From NCBI RefSeq assembly GCF_013004105.1, contig NZ_CP053085.1:3100001-3164000 (forward strand): DNA of 64,000 nucleotides. The letters are read 5' to 3'. The translations under genes were made by a program, and so were the position numbers. The DNA is from Gemmatimonas groenlandica (GTDB lineage: Bacteria; Gemmatimonadota; Gemmatimonadetes; Gemmatimonadales; Gemmatimonadaceae). Of this stretch, positions 25,469 through 34,711 are shown in pieces (position 1 is the first letter of the stretch; every line of letters begins with the position of its first letter). Under the pieces are notes generated by a model. That model was not told the DNA's origin. It made no database searches and saw only the letters and a program-made list of their open reading frames with translations.

Positions 25469-28269
25469 TGCCCCACCTTCATCGTCGAACGCTCCGCGGC
25501 CACTTCGCCGGTATCCATGACCATCGCAATGATGCGGGCCTGCTCGGCCTGATGCGCATCCATGTACCCTTCCGCCGGGCTCGCGCGTTCCGGACGACCC
25601 ACGTAGCGCACACCCACCGACGCTCCGGCTGACGCGCGCAGACGCGGCTGCACGTAGGTCCACGCGCCCTGATTCTTGGGCTCTTCCTGCGCCCACACGA
25701 CCTGCTCGATCACGGGATACAGATCCATGATGCGTACGATCTCTTCATGCGGCCACGGATACAACTCTTCCACCCGCACCAGCGCCACGTTCGGATTGCG
25801 TGTGGCCGCCAGCGACATGTCGTAGTACAGCTTGCCCGTACAAAACACGATGCGACGCACATCGTCACGATGCTGCGACGCGATGGGATCGTCGATCACC
25901 GACTGGAAGCCGCCCTGCGACAAGTCTTCGAGCTTCGACGCCGCCTGCGGCAGGCGCAGCAGCGACTTGGGCTGCATGCAGATGAGCGGACGACGCGACT
26001 TCCGCAGCGCCTGACGACGTAGCAGGTGGAAGTACTGCGCCGGCGTGCTGCAGTAGGCCACGGTGAGGTTGCCTTCCGCGCACATCTGGAGAAATCGCTC
26101 GAGACGCGCGCTCGAATGCTCCGGACCCTGCCCTTCATAGCCATGCGGCAGCAGCATCACGACGCCGCTGTCCTGTCCCCACTTGGCGCGGTCAGCCACG
26201 ATGAACTGGTCGATGATCGGCTGCGCCACGTTCACGAAGTCACCGAACTGCGCTTCCCACAGCGTGAGCGCGTCGGTGGCGACGGTGCTGAATCCGTACT
26301 CGAACGCGAGCACAGCGGTCTCGGAGAGGGCCGAGTTGAAGATCTCGAACACCCCCTTGGCGCCGGGCAGGTTGGCGAGCGGCGCGTACTTGCGGCCGTT
26401 CTCGCTGTCGCTGAGCACCGCATGACGATGCGAGAACGTCCCGCGTTCGGCGTCCTGACCCGTGAGGCGCACCGACATGCCATCGATGAGCAGCGTACCG
26501 AACGCCAACGCTTCAGCGTGTCCCCACTCGATACCGCCCTGCTCGCCCATCGTCTCGCGACGACGCTCGAGCTGCTTGGCCAAGCGCGGGTTCGGCTTGA
26601 GATCGGCCGGCCAGGTGAGCAGTGCTTCGTTCACATACTGCAGCTTCTCGACCGGCACGTTGGTCGCAACCGCCTTCGGCGCCGACACCGGTTCAGCGGG
26701 CCAGGGCGCGTGCTTCTCGCTGCTGAGCAGCGACTGCTTGAAGCGCGAGTGGATCTCGGCGTAGTTCTGCGAGACGGTCTGCTCGACCTCAGCCGCTTCG
26801 GCCTCGGTGATCACGCCCTCGGCCACCAAACGACTGGCCCACACCTGCGGCACGGTGGGGTGCTTGCGGATCTGGGCCGAGCGCGTGGGCTGTGTGTACA
26901 TCGGCTCGTCGCCTTCGTTGTGACCGTGACGACGATAGCCTACGAGGTCGATCAACACGTCCTTCTTGAACGTCGCGCGATACGCGCACGCCAGACGCAC
27001 CGCCGTGATGCACGCCTGCGCATCGTCGGCATTCACGTGGAAGGTCGGCATCTCGAAGCCCTTCGCGAGGTCCGATGCATAGTGCGTGGAGCGCGCATCG
27101 GTCGGGTCGGTGGTGAAGCCGACTTGATTGTTCACGATGATGTGAATCGTGCCACCGGTGCGGTACGCCTTCAGGTTCGCGATGTTGAGCGTTTCGGCGA
27201 CGATGCCCTCGCCCGGGAACGCCGCGTCGCCATGAATGGCGACCGGAACCACCGCCAGTTCGTCGCGCTCACCCGAGCGGCCCGGCACGCGCTGCAACGC
27301 GCGCACCATGCCTTCGATCACCGGGTTCACCACTTCGAGGTGCGACGGATTGGGTGCGAGACGCAGCGTGACCGCCTTGCCGTCGACATCGCGCGATCCG
27401 ACAAAACCCATGTGATACTTCACGTCGCCGGTCGCGTTGCCATCAACGTGGTCGTGCCGACCCTCGAATTCTGCGAAGAGGCTTTCGAACGGCTTGCCCA
27501 TCACGTTCGTCAGTACGTTCAGCCGGCCGCGATGCGCCATGCCGATCACGATCTCGCGCGCACCGGAGCGTCCCGACTCGCGAATCACTTCGTCGAGCAT
27601 CGGAATCAGCGTGTCGGTGCCTTCCACCGAGAAGCGCTTGTAGCCCTGATACGCCCGACCGATGAAGCGCTCGAGCCCGTCCACCTGATTCAGGCGGCGC
27701 AGCATGTCCTTTTTCTCGTCGGGCGTGAGATCGCGTGTGAGCACCCCGTCCCGGAACGTCCGCTGAAACCAGTCGCGCTCTTCGTCCACTTCGAGATGCC
27801 ACACTTCGCAGCCGATGCGCCCCGCGTACACCGCGCGCTTGCGCGCGATCGCGTCGGCGGCGGTGGCGAAGCGCGCGTCGCCGAGCGCCTCGCCGGGAAT
27901 CGCCCGCAGATCCTCTTCGGTCAGTCCCCAGTACTCCGGGCTCAGATCCTCGGCGCCGGGCGGCGGCGTGCCGAGCGGATCGAGCTGTACCGCGTAGTGG
28001 CCGTAGCTGCGAATGGCGTGCTGCAACGAGGCGGCCGCGGCCACTTTCCGGAGGAAGGCGACGTCGTAGGTCGCGCCACCGGTCGCAGCGGCCGTCGGCG
28101 TGACCGACGGCGGGGCTAACGGGGCGGCCGCGCCCTGTCCGAACAGCGACTCGGCGATGCGGAAGTACTGGCGCCACGTCTCGTCCACACTGGCGGGGTC
28201 GTGACGATAACGCTCGAATTGTTCGGCAAAAATGCCGTCGTTGAAAACGCTCGTGATGGCAGCGGTCAT
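25465..28269 (-). CDS. sucA: 2-oxoglutarate dehydrogenase E1 component
   Basis: About 934 residues from ATG 28269 (MTAAITSVFNDG); an ATG 11 codons upstream is less likely. This is the thiamine-diphosphate-dependent E1 subunit that decarboxylates 2-oxoglutarate in the TCA cycle. N-terminal FAEQFERYRHDPASVDETWRQYF is the E1o leader; GMAHRGRLNVL, HGDAAFPGEG (diphosphate and metal site), VNNQVGFTT and RRHGHNEGDEP are all present, and the length fits. The E2 and E3 genes are not next to it. Instead a secreted PIG-L gene is coupled downstream (GTGA) and a histidine kinase gene lies 70 bases downstream of its divergent-looking 5' side on the same strand, so it is not in a standard suc operon. Confidence 0.95.
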   Translation of the reverse strand: MTAAITSVFNDGIFAEQFERYRHDPASVDETWRQYFRIAESLFGQGAAAPLAPPSVTPTAAATGGATYDVAFLRKVAAAASLQHAIRSYGHYAVQLDPLGTPPPGAEDLSPEYWGLTEEDLRAIPGEALGDARFATAADAIARKRAVYAGRIGCEVWHLEVDEERDWFQRTFRDGVLTRDLTPDEKKDMLRRLNQVDGLERFIGRAYQGYKRFSVEGTDTLIPMLDEVIRESGRSGAREIVIGMAHRGRLNVLTNVMGKPFESLFAEFEGRHDHVDGNATGDVKYHMGFVGSRDVDGKAVTLRLAPNPSHLEVVNPVIEGMVRALQRVPGRSGERDELAVVPVAIHGDAAFPGEGIVAETLNIANLKAYRTGGTIHIIVNNQVGFTTDPTDARSTHYASDLAKGFEMPTFHVNADDAQACITAVRLACAYRATFKKDVLIDLVGYRRHGHNEGDEPMYTQPTRSAQIRKHPTVPQVWASRLVAEGVITEAEAAEVEQTVSQNYAEIHSRFKQSLLSSEKHAPWPAEPVSAPKAVATNVPVEKLQYVNEALLTWPADLKPNPRLAKQLERRRETMGEQGGIEWGHAEALAFGTLLIDGMSVRLTGQDAERGTFSHRHAVLSDSENGRKYAPLANLPGAKGVFEIFNSALSETAVLAFEYGFSTVATDALTLWEAQFGDFVNVAQPIIDQFIVADRAKWGQDSGVVMLLPHGYEGQGPEHSSARLERFLQMCAEGNLTVAYCSTPAQYFHLLRRQALRKSRRPLICMQPKSLLRLPQAASKLEDLSQGGFQSVIDDPIASQHRDDVRRIVFCTGKLYYDMSLAATRNPNVALVRVEELYPWPHEEIVRIMDLYPVIEQVVWAQEEPKNQGAWTYVQPRLRASAGASVGVRYVGRPERASPAEGYMDAHQAEQARIIAMVMDTGEVAAERSTMKVGQ

Positions 28270-28339
28270 AACGTTCGAATGTAATGGCGGGTTCTCGAAC
28301 ACACAGGTCAGCTGTGCACTCCGCCGTGCGCTCGTTGGC

Positions 28340-29620
28340 TCAGTGCGTCACGGGCACCACAAGGGTGAACACCGACCCTTCGCCGGGTCGCGACACGACC
28401 TCGATGCGCCCGCCCAGCATGGTGGCGAGGCGGCGCGCGATGTAGAGCCCCAATCCGGTACCCCGGTGCCGACCGGCCGGCACGTTCTCGATCTGGGAGA
28501 AGGGGCGAAAAAGCCGTTGCATGTCGGTGGGCTCGATGCCGATGCCGGAGTCGCGCACGGCAAACCGGACGGTGGCGGCGCCGTCGGCCAGGGGAGAGCC
28601 GCGGGTGACCCGCACCGACACGGCGCCCTCTTCCGTGAATTTCACGGCGTTCTGGCAGAGATTGAGCAGGATCTGCCGCACGCGAGCCTCGTCGGTGTGC
28701 ATCGACGGGAGACCCGGCTCGAGGTCGATCGAGAACTCGATGCCCTTTTCGCGCGCCAGCGGTTCGATGAACGGGTGGAGCGAATCCAGCAGTTCGGGAA
28801 CGCGGACGGTGGCGTTTCGCGCCGTAAGGCGATCGGCCTCGAGCGAGGCGTAGGTGAGGATGTCCTCGATCAGCGATCCCAGATGCCGTCCCACCGTACG
28901 CAGGCGCATTACGACGTCTTGCTGTTCGGCCGACAGCGGACCGAGGATCTGATCCTCCAAAAGCTCGCTGTAGCCTTCTAGTGCCGTTAAAGGGGTTCGA
29001 AGCTCGTGCGATAGTGTCGCTAAAAGGCTCGTTTTTGCGGCATCGGCCGACCGCGCGTCCTCCAGCAATCTGGCCTTCCAGAGCGCCAAGGCGGCGAGGT
29101 CGGCCATGACGCCGAGTCGTTCTTCATCGGTCTCGTCAAACTGCGGGTGCCCAGCGTCCCGCGAAATCGAGAGCACGCCAAAGAGCTGGCCGTTGGCCAA
29201 CAGCGGAAGAAGCAGAATCGGCCCGATGCCCAGGCGCGGCAGCAGCTCGGCGAAAAATGGAGAGCTGGCGTCCGGCGAGAGGATAGTGATGGCCCGCAGT
29301 TCGTTGGCGACCCGCCCGGTAATCGTGCCTTCCAAGGGGAACGTCATGGAAAGCAGGTCGATTGTCCGACCGGCACAGGCGACGTATACGCCATTATCGC
29401 CACTTAATTCGGCCACTGCAGCGCCACTAGCGCGTCCACGCACCATGGAAAGCTGACAGAGCGTTTGCAGCACGCTCTGCGAGTTCGTTTCAGCGGCGAG
29501 AGCGCGCGCGACCTGGCGGAGCGTGCCGAGCTCCTCTGTTTTCCGATAATCGGAATAGAGAAGATCTTCGGTACTGGCCGGGAAGTGTGCCGGATCGTGA
29601 GAACTGTGCTGACTGGACAT
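28340..29620 (-). CDS. GAF-domain sensor histidine kinase
   Basis: About 426 residues from ATG 29620; a GTG at 29668 would add 16 residues but would overlap the divergent gene. There are no membrane helices. A GAF domain covers about residues 35-185 ([10 protein letters not shown] and [12 protein letters not shown]), then HisKA with the phospho-acceptor H205 in [17 protein letters not shown], and an HATPase domain with [18 protein letters not shown] and [13 protein letters not shown]. It is a complete, cytoplasmic, orthodox kinase. No response regulator gene is adjacent, so it is an orphan here. It lies upstream of the 2-oxoglutarate dehydrogenase gene, 70 bases apart on the same strand. Confidence 0.92.
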   Translation of the reverse strand: MSSQHSSHDPAHFPASTEDLLYSDYRKTEELGTLRQVARALAAETNSQSVLQTLCQLSMVRGRASGAAVAELSGDNGVYVACAGRTIDLLSMTFPLEGTITGRVANELRAITILSPDASSPFFAELLPRLGIGPILLLPLLANGQLFGVLSISRDAGHPQFDETDEERLGVMADLAALALWKARLLEDARSADAAKTSLLATLSHELRTPLTALEGYSELLEDQILGPLSAEQQDVVMRLRTVGRHLGSLIEDILTYASLEADRLTARNATVRVPELLDSLHPFIEPLAREKGIEFSIDLEPGLPSMHTDEARVRQILLNLCQNAVKFTEEGAVSVRVTRGSPLADGAATVRFAVRDSGIGIEPTDMQRLFRPFSQIENVPAGRHRGTGLGLYIARRLATMLGGRIEVVSRPGEGSVFTLVVPVTH

Positions 29621-29658
29621 CCGGGAACTCTGCACCGCCGCGCGTCGCTTGGGGAGCG

Positions 29659-29843
<185 letters not shown>

Positions 29844-29844
<1 letters not shown>

Positions 29845-30200
29845 TGCTGCTCTTCGCTCAGGTCATCATTGGCAGCGTGTGGATCTTCCACGGGCTCTAC
29901 AGCAAGCTGCTGCGCGGCATCCCGCGACACCGCGCGATCGTCGCCCGTGTAATCGGCGAACGACACGCCGACCTCGCCACCAAGGCCATCGGCGTGGGCG
30001 AGATCGTGCTAGGCCTCTGGGTATTCAGCGGCTGGCAGCGCGTGCCCTGCGCGGCGGTGCAGACGCTGGCCCTCGTGTCGATGAACGTGCTCGAGATCGT
30101 CTTGGCGGCCGACCTGCTGATCTCGGCCGCCGGCATGGTGTTGCTCAATGCGGGCTTCATCACGATGATCTGGTACTGGGCTACCAGCGTTCGTCGCTGA
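29844..30200 (+). CDS. DoxX-like small membrane protein
   Basis: 118 residues from a GTG at 29844 that shares its first base with the stop of the DUF2256 gene. Four membrane segments are visible: VLLFAQVIIGSVWIFHGLYSK, TKAIGVGEIVLGLWVFSGW, VQTLALVSMNVLEIVLAADLL and GMVLLNAGFITMIWYWA. The VWIFHGLYSKLL start is typical of the DoxX-like family. Its biochemical role is unknown. It is likely cotranscribed with the DUF2256 gene and converges on a minus-strand membrane-protein gene 28 bases away. Confidence 0.75.
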
Positions 30201-30227
30201 GTCACGGCGCGCCGGCCTGGTTGGCGG

Positions 30228-30677
30228 CTAGCCGATTCGTCCGAGCTGCACGAGCACGCACAGCGCGAACAGTACCGTGAGCGCGATCCAGATGACCGTG
30301 AACAGCAGGTGCATCGCGGTCTCGAATTGTTTGCCGCGCCACAATGCGGCGGGAAAGACGAACCATTGCACCCACAGCCGGAGCGCGAAGATCGCGAGAC
30401 CCATCCCGGCCAGCCAGGCTCCGGCCGGTGACACGTCGAGAAATACGCGCGGCGTGATCAGCGCCGGCAGTCCGAGCAGCACCAACATGACGCACACGAA
30501 CAGGGTGTGCACATGAAAGATCGACTCGCCGGCGCGTGACATCCGCGCGGCCTCCTCGCTCCAGCGCAGCTGCCGACCCATCGGTACATGCAGCAGCGCC
30601 AGCGCAATCAGTCCTGCACCGGCCAGACGAAGTACAACGGGCAGGAGCGGCAGTAACACGGCCAGCATCCACGTCAT
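30228..30677 (-). CDS. Conserved membrane protein, four helices
   Basis: About 149 residues from ATG 30677, which overlaps the stop of the methyltransferase gene as ATGA. Helices: MLAVLLPLLPVVLRLAGAGLIALALL, HVHTLFVCVMLVLLGLPALI, GAWLAGMGLAIFALRLWVQ and a last pair around LLFTVIWIALTVLFALCVLVQLG. No catalytic motif is recognised. It is the third gene of a tightly coupled minus-strand operon (DUF2071-like, methyltransferase, this one), so it may support the same unknown pathway. Confidence 0.7.
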   Translation of the reverse strand: MTWMLAVLLPLLPVVLRLAGAGLIALALLHVPMGRQLRWSEEAARMSRAGESIFHVHTLFVCVMLVLLGLPALITPRVFLDVSPAGAWLAGMGLAIFALRLWVQWFVFPAALWRGKQFETAMHLLFTVIWIALTVLFALCVLVQLGRIG

Positions 30678-31438
30678 GCGGCGTGCTCCAGCACGACCAC
30701 CGCCACCCACGGCGTGATGCGGAACTCGCTATGTACGCGAAGCTGTGCGCGCTCCCAGCTGCGGCGCCACGTGGACGTAGAATGGAAGTGCAGCACGCCT
30801 GGCCCGAACGCGAGCAGATTCGCCATATCGCGCAGATGCTCCACCACGACCACGCGCCCACCCGGCCGCAATGTCCGAGCGGCCTCGCGAAACCATGCGG
30901 CGCGCTCATCGCAGTGGCGCAGCTCGTGCACGGCGAGCATGCCGATCACGAGGTCGGCCTGCTGCGGTGCAGTGGGCCATGCGTTGTGTGGCGCGGCCAC
31001 GGTTCCGTGTGCCGGCGGACAGTGCCGCCGCGCGCGCTGGATCGACGGCTCAGTCATCCGAGCCGGATCGTAGTGATCGAGCAGCGTCCAGTGTGTGTTG
31101 GGCGTGCGCGCGCGTAGGAGCGCCGAGCTCTCGTCGAATCCTGTTTGGCAGAACACCGCGGCGTTCGGCGTGCGGTCGCCGTTTATACGGGTGAGCCACG
31201 CGAACCGATACAGGTCGGAGCGATCGTAGATCACGTGCGATACGGCCAACGACACGAACGTGCCAGCGGCGAGGCCCGCTGCGGCGACGGCGAGCACTAC
31301 GCGCCAGACGGGGGCTGTGACCACGACGGCGCCACCGAGCAGCACGAGTACGAGCAGCAGCGTCACCGTGAACGTCGGCCAGTTGAAACGCACGATGTTC
31401 CACACGCCGTCGAACGGTCCGCGCGTCGCTCCGGGCAT
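30674..31438 (-). CDS. Membrane-anchored SAM-dependent methyltransferase-like protein
   Basis: About 254 residues from ATG 31438, which overlaps the upstream stop as TAATG. The first 75 residues hold two membrane helices (FTVTLLLVLVLLGGAVVV and VVLAVAAAGLAAGTFVSLAV). The C-terminal domain resembles a class I methyltransferase: VIGMLAVHELRH, then WFREAARTLRPGGRVVVVEHLRD, the usual strand 5 region. The glycine-rich SAM loop is degenerate (VFCQTGFDESSALL), so activity is not certain. It is in a three-gene operon with a DUF2071-like gene and a small membrane-protein gene. Confidence 0.75.
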   Translation of the reverse strand: MPGATRGPFDGVWNIVRFNWPTFTVTLLLVLVLLGGAVVVTAPVWRVVLAVAAAGLAAGTFVSLAVSHVIYDRSDLYRFAWLTRINGDRTPNAAVFCQTGFDESSALLRARTPNTHWTLLDHYDPARMTEPSIQRARRHCPPAHGTVAAPHNAWPTAPQQADLVIGMLAVHELRHCDERAAWFREAARTLRPGGRVVVVEHLRDMANLLAFGPGVLHFHSTSTWRRSWERAQLRVHSEFRITPWVAVVVLEHAA

Positions 31439-32220
31439 TACTCTCCCACCGACGTTGCGTGCACGACGCGCCCGCGCTTCCACGCGTAGTCCACATGATC
31501 CACCACGAACGCGTTCGCCAGCAGCGGCGTGGCCTCGGAAAGCGGTGATTCATCGAACATCGACACCTGCCACGACGTCACCGCGATTGGACGCGGCGTC
31601 CAATGCTGCCGGCTGCCCTCCACCACCACCATGGTGTCGTCGCCTTCCGGGCTGAACGTGAACGGCATCGGTCCGGCAAAGCGGCGTGCGTCGGTCCAGC
31701 TCGAGAACGGCGACCCGACGGGCATCGGTACGTCGCCATCAGCGACATGTGGCGCAAGGTCGAGTTGCACATGCAGCGCCGTCGCACCCGACGCGTCGGT
31801 CGTCGTCACCTGCAGCAGGGCATCGCGCTCCTGCACGTTCACGTCCACATGCGAGTAGCGATAGCCCGTCATGAGATTCCCGGCGCGTACCATCCGGTGC
31901 TTGTCGGTGGTACTGCGCAGAATGCGAAGACCGCGCAAGCGTCGCCCGGATGGCTCCTGAAAGCGCGTGAACACGCGGTATCCGGCCAAGAAGAAATCCT
32001 GTCCGAACATCTCCGGAAGCCACGCGGGGCGAAGTGCCCGTGTCCACACCATCGCCACCGCCACGAACGCGTAGCCGTTGAACACATCGAGCGAGAGCGA
32101 CCGCGGTACCAGCGGCCGCACGACGTGCTCCGGAAACGCGAACGAGAGCGCAACGACGCGATCGAAGTGCGCCGCGACCGGGAAAGGATGCCGCCGGAGC
32201 CGTGCCGCGATTGAAGGCAT
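31438..32220 (-). CDS. DUF2071-like protein
   Basis: 260 residues, soluble. LVPRSLSLDVFNGYAFVAVAMV near residue 45 and FTRFQEPSGRRLRGLRIL near 90 are features of the DUF2071 family, which is distantly related to acetoacetate decarboxylase folds. WTPRPIAVTSWQVSMF sits near the end. The reaction is unknown. It is the first gene of a coupled operon with a membrane methyltransferase (TAATG overlap) and a small membrane protein (ATGA). The VapBC genes lie just upstream on the same strand, 15 bases away, and may be a separate unit. Confidence 0.75.
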   Translation of the reverse strand: MPSIAARLRRHPFPVAAHFDRVVALSFAFPEHVVRPLVPRSLSLDVFNGYAFVAVAMVWTRALRPAWLPEMFGQDFFLAGYRVFTRFQEPSGRRLRGLRILRSTTDKHRMVRAGNLMTGYRYSHVDVNVQERDALLQVTTTDASGATALHVQLDLAPHVADGDVPMPVGSPFSSWTDARRFAGPMPFTFSPEGDDTMVVVEGSRQHWTPRPIAVTSWQVSMFDESPLSEATPLLANAFVVDHVDYAWKRGRVVHATSVGE

Positions 32221-32235
32221 TCGTGCGCCGTTGGG

Positions 32236-32631
32236 CTAGCGAGGCGCCGGGAAGTACTCGACGTCTCGAAGCCCTTCGAAGTCGGCGTCCTGCGTCCAGA
32301 CGACGGCGCCGAGTTCGCGCGCGGTCGCATAAACGATACTGTCGGCGAGCGGCAGCTTGTGTTCGAGTCCCAGCGATGCCGCTCGTAGCGCCAGCGTCGC
32401 GTCGAGATCGACCACGCGCCCCTGCTGCATCACGGCAATCGCCTGGAGCGCGTCGCTTTCCCCACGCTGGCGCGCGACGACCTTGAAGACCTCCAGCAGG
32501 CAAATCGCCGGCGTCACGAGCCGCCGCTCGTCTTCGATGGCAGCGGCGAACGTTCCGGCGTTCGCCGTGTCGGCGAAATAGGCGAGCCACGCTGATGAGT
32601 CGACCACATTGAACTTGGCACGAGTGACCAT
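32236..32631 (-). CDS. vapC: VapC-type PIN-domain toxin
   Basis: 131 residues. The PIN-domain acidic residues that hold Mg2+ are in place: D11 in VVDSSAWL, E47 in LLEVFK, D97 in LADSIVYA and D115/D117 in TQDADF. VapC toxins are endoribonucleases that cut tRNA or rRNA and are neutralised by the antitoxin. The gene starts 9 bases after the stop of the AbrB-type antitoxin gene. The pair is on the same strand as the DUF2071-like gene. Chromosomal placement with no mobile element nearby fits a resident module. Confidence 0.9.
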   Translation of the reverse strand: MVTRAKFNVVDSSAWLAYFADTANAGTFAAAIEDERRLVTPAICLLEVFKVVARQRGESDALQAIAVMQQGRVVDLDATLALRAASLGLEHKLPLADSIVYATARELGAVVWTQDADFEGLRDVEYFPAPR

Positions 32632-32640
32632 CGCGCGGTC

Positions 32641-32847
32641 CTACTCGCGATCCACGTCACGATCGACACCTGTGTCGATGCCGCGCACGAATCCGCGGAG
32701 ACTGCGCGCCGTTCGCAGTGGGATCAACTCGACGCGATCGCCGTACACGATGGCCTGCACTTTCTGCCCAGGTTCCAGCCGGAGCCGCTCGCGAACGCTT
32801 CGCGGGATCACCACCTGATACTTGGGCGAAATCGTGACCACGTCCAT
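32641..32847 (-). CDS. vapB: AbrB/MazE-type antitoxin (VapB)
   Basis: 68 residues. The N-terminal half (VTISPKYQVVIPRSVRERLRL) is a SpoVT/AbrB swapped-hairpin DNA-binding domain, and the C-terminal tail is acidic and basic, as in antitoxins that wrap the toxin. A GGGGG stretch lies about 7 bases before the ATG. It should repress its own promoter, and an inverted repeat at 32867-32903 lies in the right place. VapC follows 9 bases later. Confidence 0.88.
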   Translation of the reverse strand: MDVVTISPKYQVVIPRSVRERLRLEPGQKVQAIVYGDRVELIPLRTARSLRGFVRGIDTGVDRDVDRE

Positions 32848-32866
32848 CTCGACCCCCAGTTCTTTT

Positions 32867-32903
32867 ATCGATCATACCATCGTTACCCAAAAGGTAGATC
32901 GAT
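32867..32903. promoter_or_regulatory. Candidate VapB operator (inverted repeat)
   Basis: ATCGATCATACC (32867-32878) and GGTAGATCGAT (32893-32903) are inverted repeats that differ by one inserted base, with 14 bases between them, 20 bases upstream of the VapB start codon. AbrB-type antitoxins bind such palindromes to autoregulate. Binding here is inferred. Confidence 0.55.
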
Positions 32904-32923
32904 CGCACCAATTGGGCAACGCC

Positions 32924-34501
32924 CTACTTCATCACCGGCGTCGCCCCACCCGGCCACAGCGGGCCCAGCCCCGCCATCAGTTCGGCCATCACGCCGATAC
33001 CGTCCCACAGATTGCCGATACGCAGGTTCTCGTTGGGCGCGTGCTGACTGTTGTCGGCATTCACCGTGGGCACGGTGATCACCGTGGCGCCGAGCTGCTC
33101 CACGAAGTGGAACAATGGCAGCGAGCCGCCGAGCATCGGCATAACGAACGGTTCACGTCCATACGCGCGGCCCATCAGCGTTTTCACCGCGCGCACCGAC
33201 GGCAGCGTGGACGCCACGCTCACGCTGGTGTATCCACCGCCGCAGCCCAAGTACGCGAGGTGCGCACGATCGGTGCTGCGCGCGGCGGCATTGGGGTCGG
33301 TCGCCACCGTGTAGCCCAACGACAGGAGATGACGCGTGACGAGCTCGCAGATGCGCGCCGGTTGCTGGTCGGGCACCAAGCGGAAGTCGATGGACACACT
33401 GGCGCTGGTGGGTACGGCGTTCGCTGCGCCGCCACCCACTTCGCCGGTGCGAATGCCACGGATGTTGAGCGCGGGCAGCATGATGCGCTCACCGAGTGCG
33501 GCGTTGTTTGCTTCGGTGCGCGAGAGCCCAAGTGAGGTGCGCAACGAGTCGTCGGTAGCCGACAGTGCCTTGCCCAGCGCGCGATCGCCGTCGGAAATCG
33601 GCGGCACGTCCTCGTAGAAGCCGGCGATCTTGATGCGACCGTCCATGTCGCGCACGCTGGCGATGAAATGCGCGACGGCCACGCCGGGATTGGGCGCCCA
33701 GTTGCCGTAGTGACCGCTGTGCATGGCGCGATTGGGACCGTAGAACGTCACGTCCACACCCATCACGCCGCGCACGCCGAGCACGAGCTGCGGTGCGCCG
33801 CTCACGTGAATCGGACCATCGAAGAACAACCACGCATCGGCCGCGAGCACGGCCTTGTGTGCGTTGAGCAGGTCACCGAGGTGCTCAGAGCCGGCTTCTT
33901 CCTCGCCCTCCAGGAAGAACTTCACGTTTACGGTGGGCGCCTTCTTCGCCGCCTTGAGCGCGTCGAGCGCCGCCAGCATGGCGATGATCGGTCCCTTGTC
34001 GTCGCTGGCCGAGCGGGCGCGAATGCGGACCGCGGGATCGATGGTGTCGCCCTTGGCGGGCATGGCCACGGCATCGGTGGCCACGCTGTTCTGATAGCGG
34101 CGCAGCTCGGGGGTGAAGGGATCGCCGTTCCATCCGCCACCGGCCACCGGTTGACCGTCGTAGTGCGCGTACATCACGATGGTGCGCGTGGCACCAGGCG
34201 CCTTGAGTTCACCGAACAACGCGGGGCTGCCACCGGTAGGCGCGCGCAGCGACCGCATGGCCACGCCGCGCTTGGCAAACGCCGCCGTGAGAAACTCCAC
34301 GTTACGGCGAATGTTCGCCGTGTCGGAGGCCACGTTGGGAATGGCCATCAGCGCGAACGCTTCGTCGAGAATCTCGCGCTCGTGGACCTTCCGCCACGCG
34401 TCGACGGCGGGGCGGAGCTGCTGGGCTTGGACGGGGGCGGCAAGCACGGAGAGTGCTGCGGAGAGCGCGGACGCTACGAAAGCACGACGAAGAGAGGCCA
34501 T
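32924..34501 (-). CDS. Exported M20-family dipeptidase
   Basis: About 525 residues from ATG 34501 (MASLRRAFVASALSAALSVLAAPVQAQ is a clear signal peptide); an ATG 6 codons upstream is possible. Zinc-site segments: MYAHYDGQPV, the bridging aspartate in ARSASDDKGP, the Glu pair in FFLEGEEEAGSEH, and histidines in the MHSGHYGNW insert and near the end in NSQHAPNENLR. The insert and motif spacing match the carnosinase-like M20 dipeptidases. It would hydrolyse dipeptides outside the cytoplasm. It starts 80 bases from repeat B1 and is not obviously in an operon. Confidence 0.9.
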   Translation of the reverse strand: MASLRRAFVASALSAALSVLAAPVQAQQLRPAVDAWRKVHEREILDEAFALMAIPNVASDTANIRRNVEFLTAAFAKRGVAMRSLRAPTGGSPALFGELKAPGATRTIVMYAHYDGQPVAGGGWNGDPFTPELRRYQNSVATDAVAMPAKGDTIDPAVRIRARSASDDKGPIIAMLAALDALKAAKKAPTVNVKFFLEGEEEAGSEHLGDLLNAHKAVLAADAWLFFDGPIHVSGAPQLVLGVRGVMGVDVTFYGPNRAMHSGHYGNWAPNPGVAVAHFIASVRDMDGRIKIAGFYEDVPPISDGDRALGKALSATDDSLRTSLGLSRTEANNAALGERIMLPALNIRGIRTGEVGGGAANAVPTSASVSIDFRLVPDQQPARICELVTRHLLSLGYTVATDPNAAARSTDRAHLAYLGCGGGYTSVSVASTLPSVRAVKTLMGRAYGREPFVMPMLGGSLPLFHFVEQLGATVITVPTVNADNSQHAPNENLRIGNLWDGIGVMAELMAGLGPLWPGGATPVMK

Positions 34502-34580
34502 GCCCAAAGCTGCGGGCAATCTGGCTGCTCCGACAGGGGCTTGGCGACTGGCGCCAGCACTGACAGTCGCGAGCTCTTTG

Positions 34581-34697
34581 GTTCACGCGAAGGGCGCGAA
34601 GTCCGCGAAGAGACGCGAAGAACAGCAAAAGAAAAGAAAAATATTCAGTTGCTGTTCTTCGCGTCTCTTCGCGGCCCTTCGCGAGCTTCGCGTGAAC
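34581..34697. repeat. Long intergenic palindrome, family B copy 1
   Basis: Arms of about 48 bases: GTTCACGCGAAGGGCGCGAA at the left end and, at the right end, TTCGCGAGCTTCGCGTGAAC. The complement is nearly perfect, and the AT-rich loop is about 20 bases. It lies 14 bases past the stop of the anti-sigma gene and before the M20 dipeptidase start. Copy 2 is at 37309-37420, in the same orientation, and shares the preceding word GCTCTTTG. Confidence 0.85.
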
Positions 34698-34711
34698 CAG
34701 CAGCGTATCGG

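Noticed and set aside
26026-28119. Long plus-strand open frame across the 2-oxoglutarate dehydrogenase gene.
   Set aside because: Antisense shadow; the opposite strand carries all E1 motifs.
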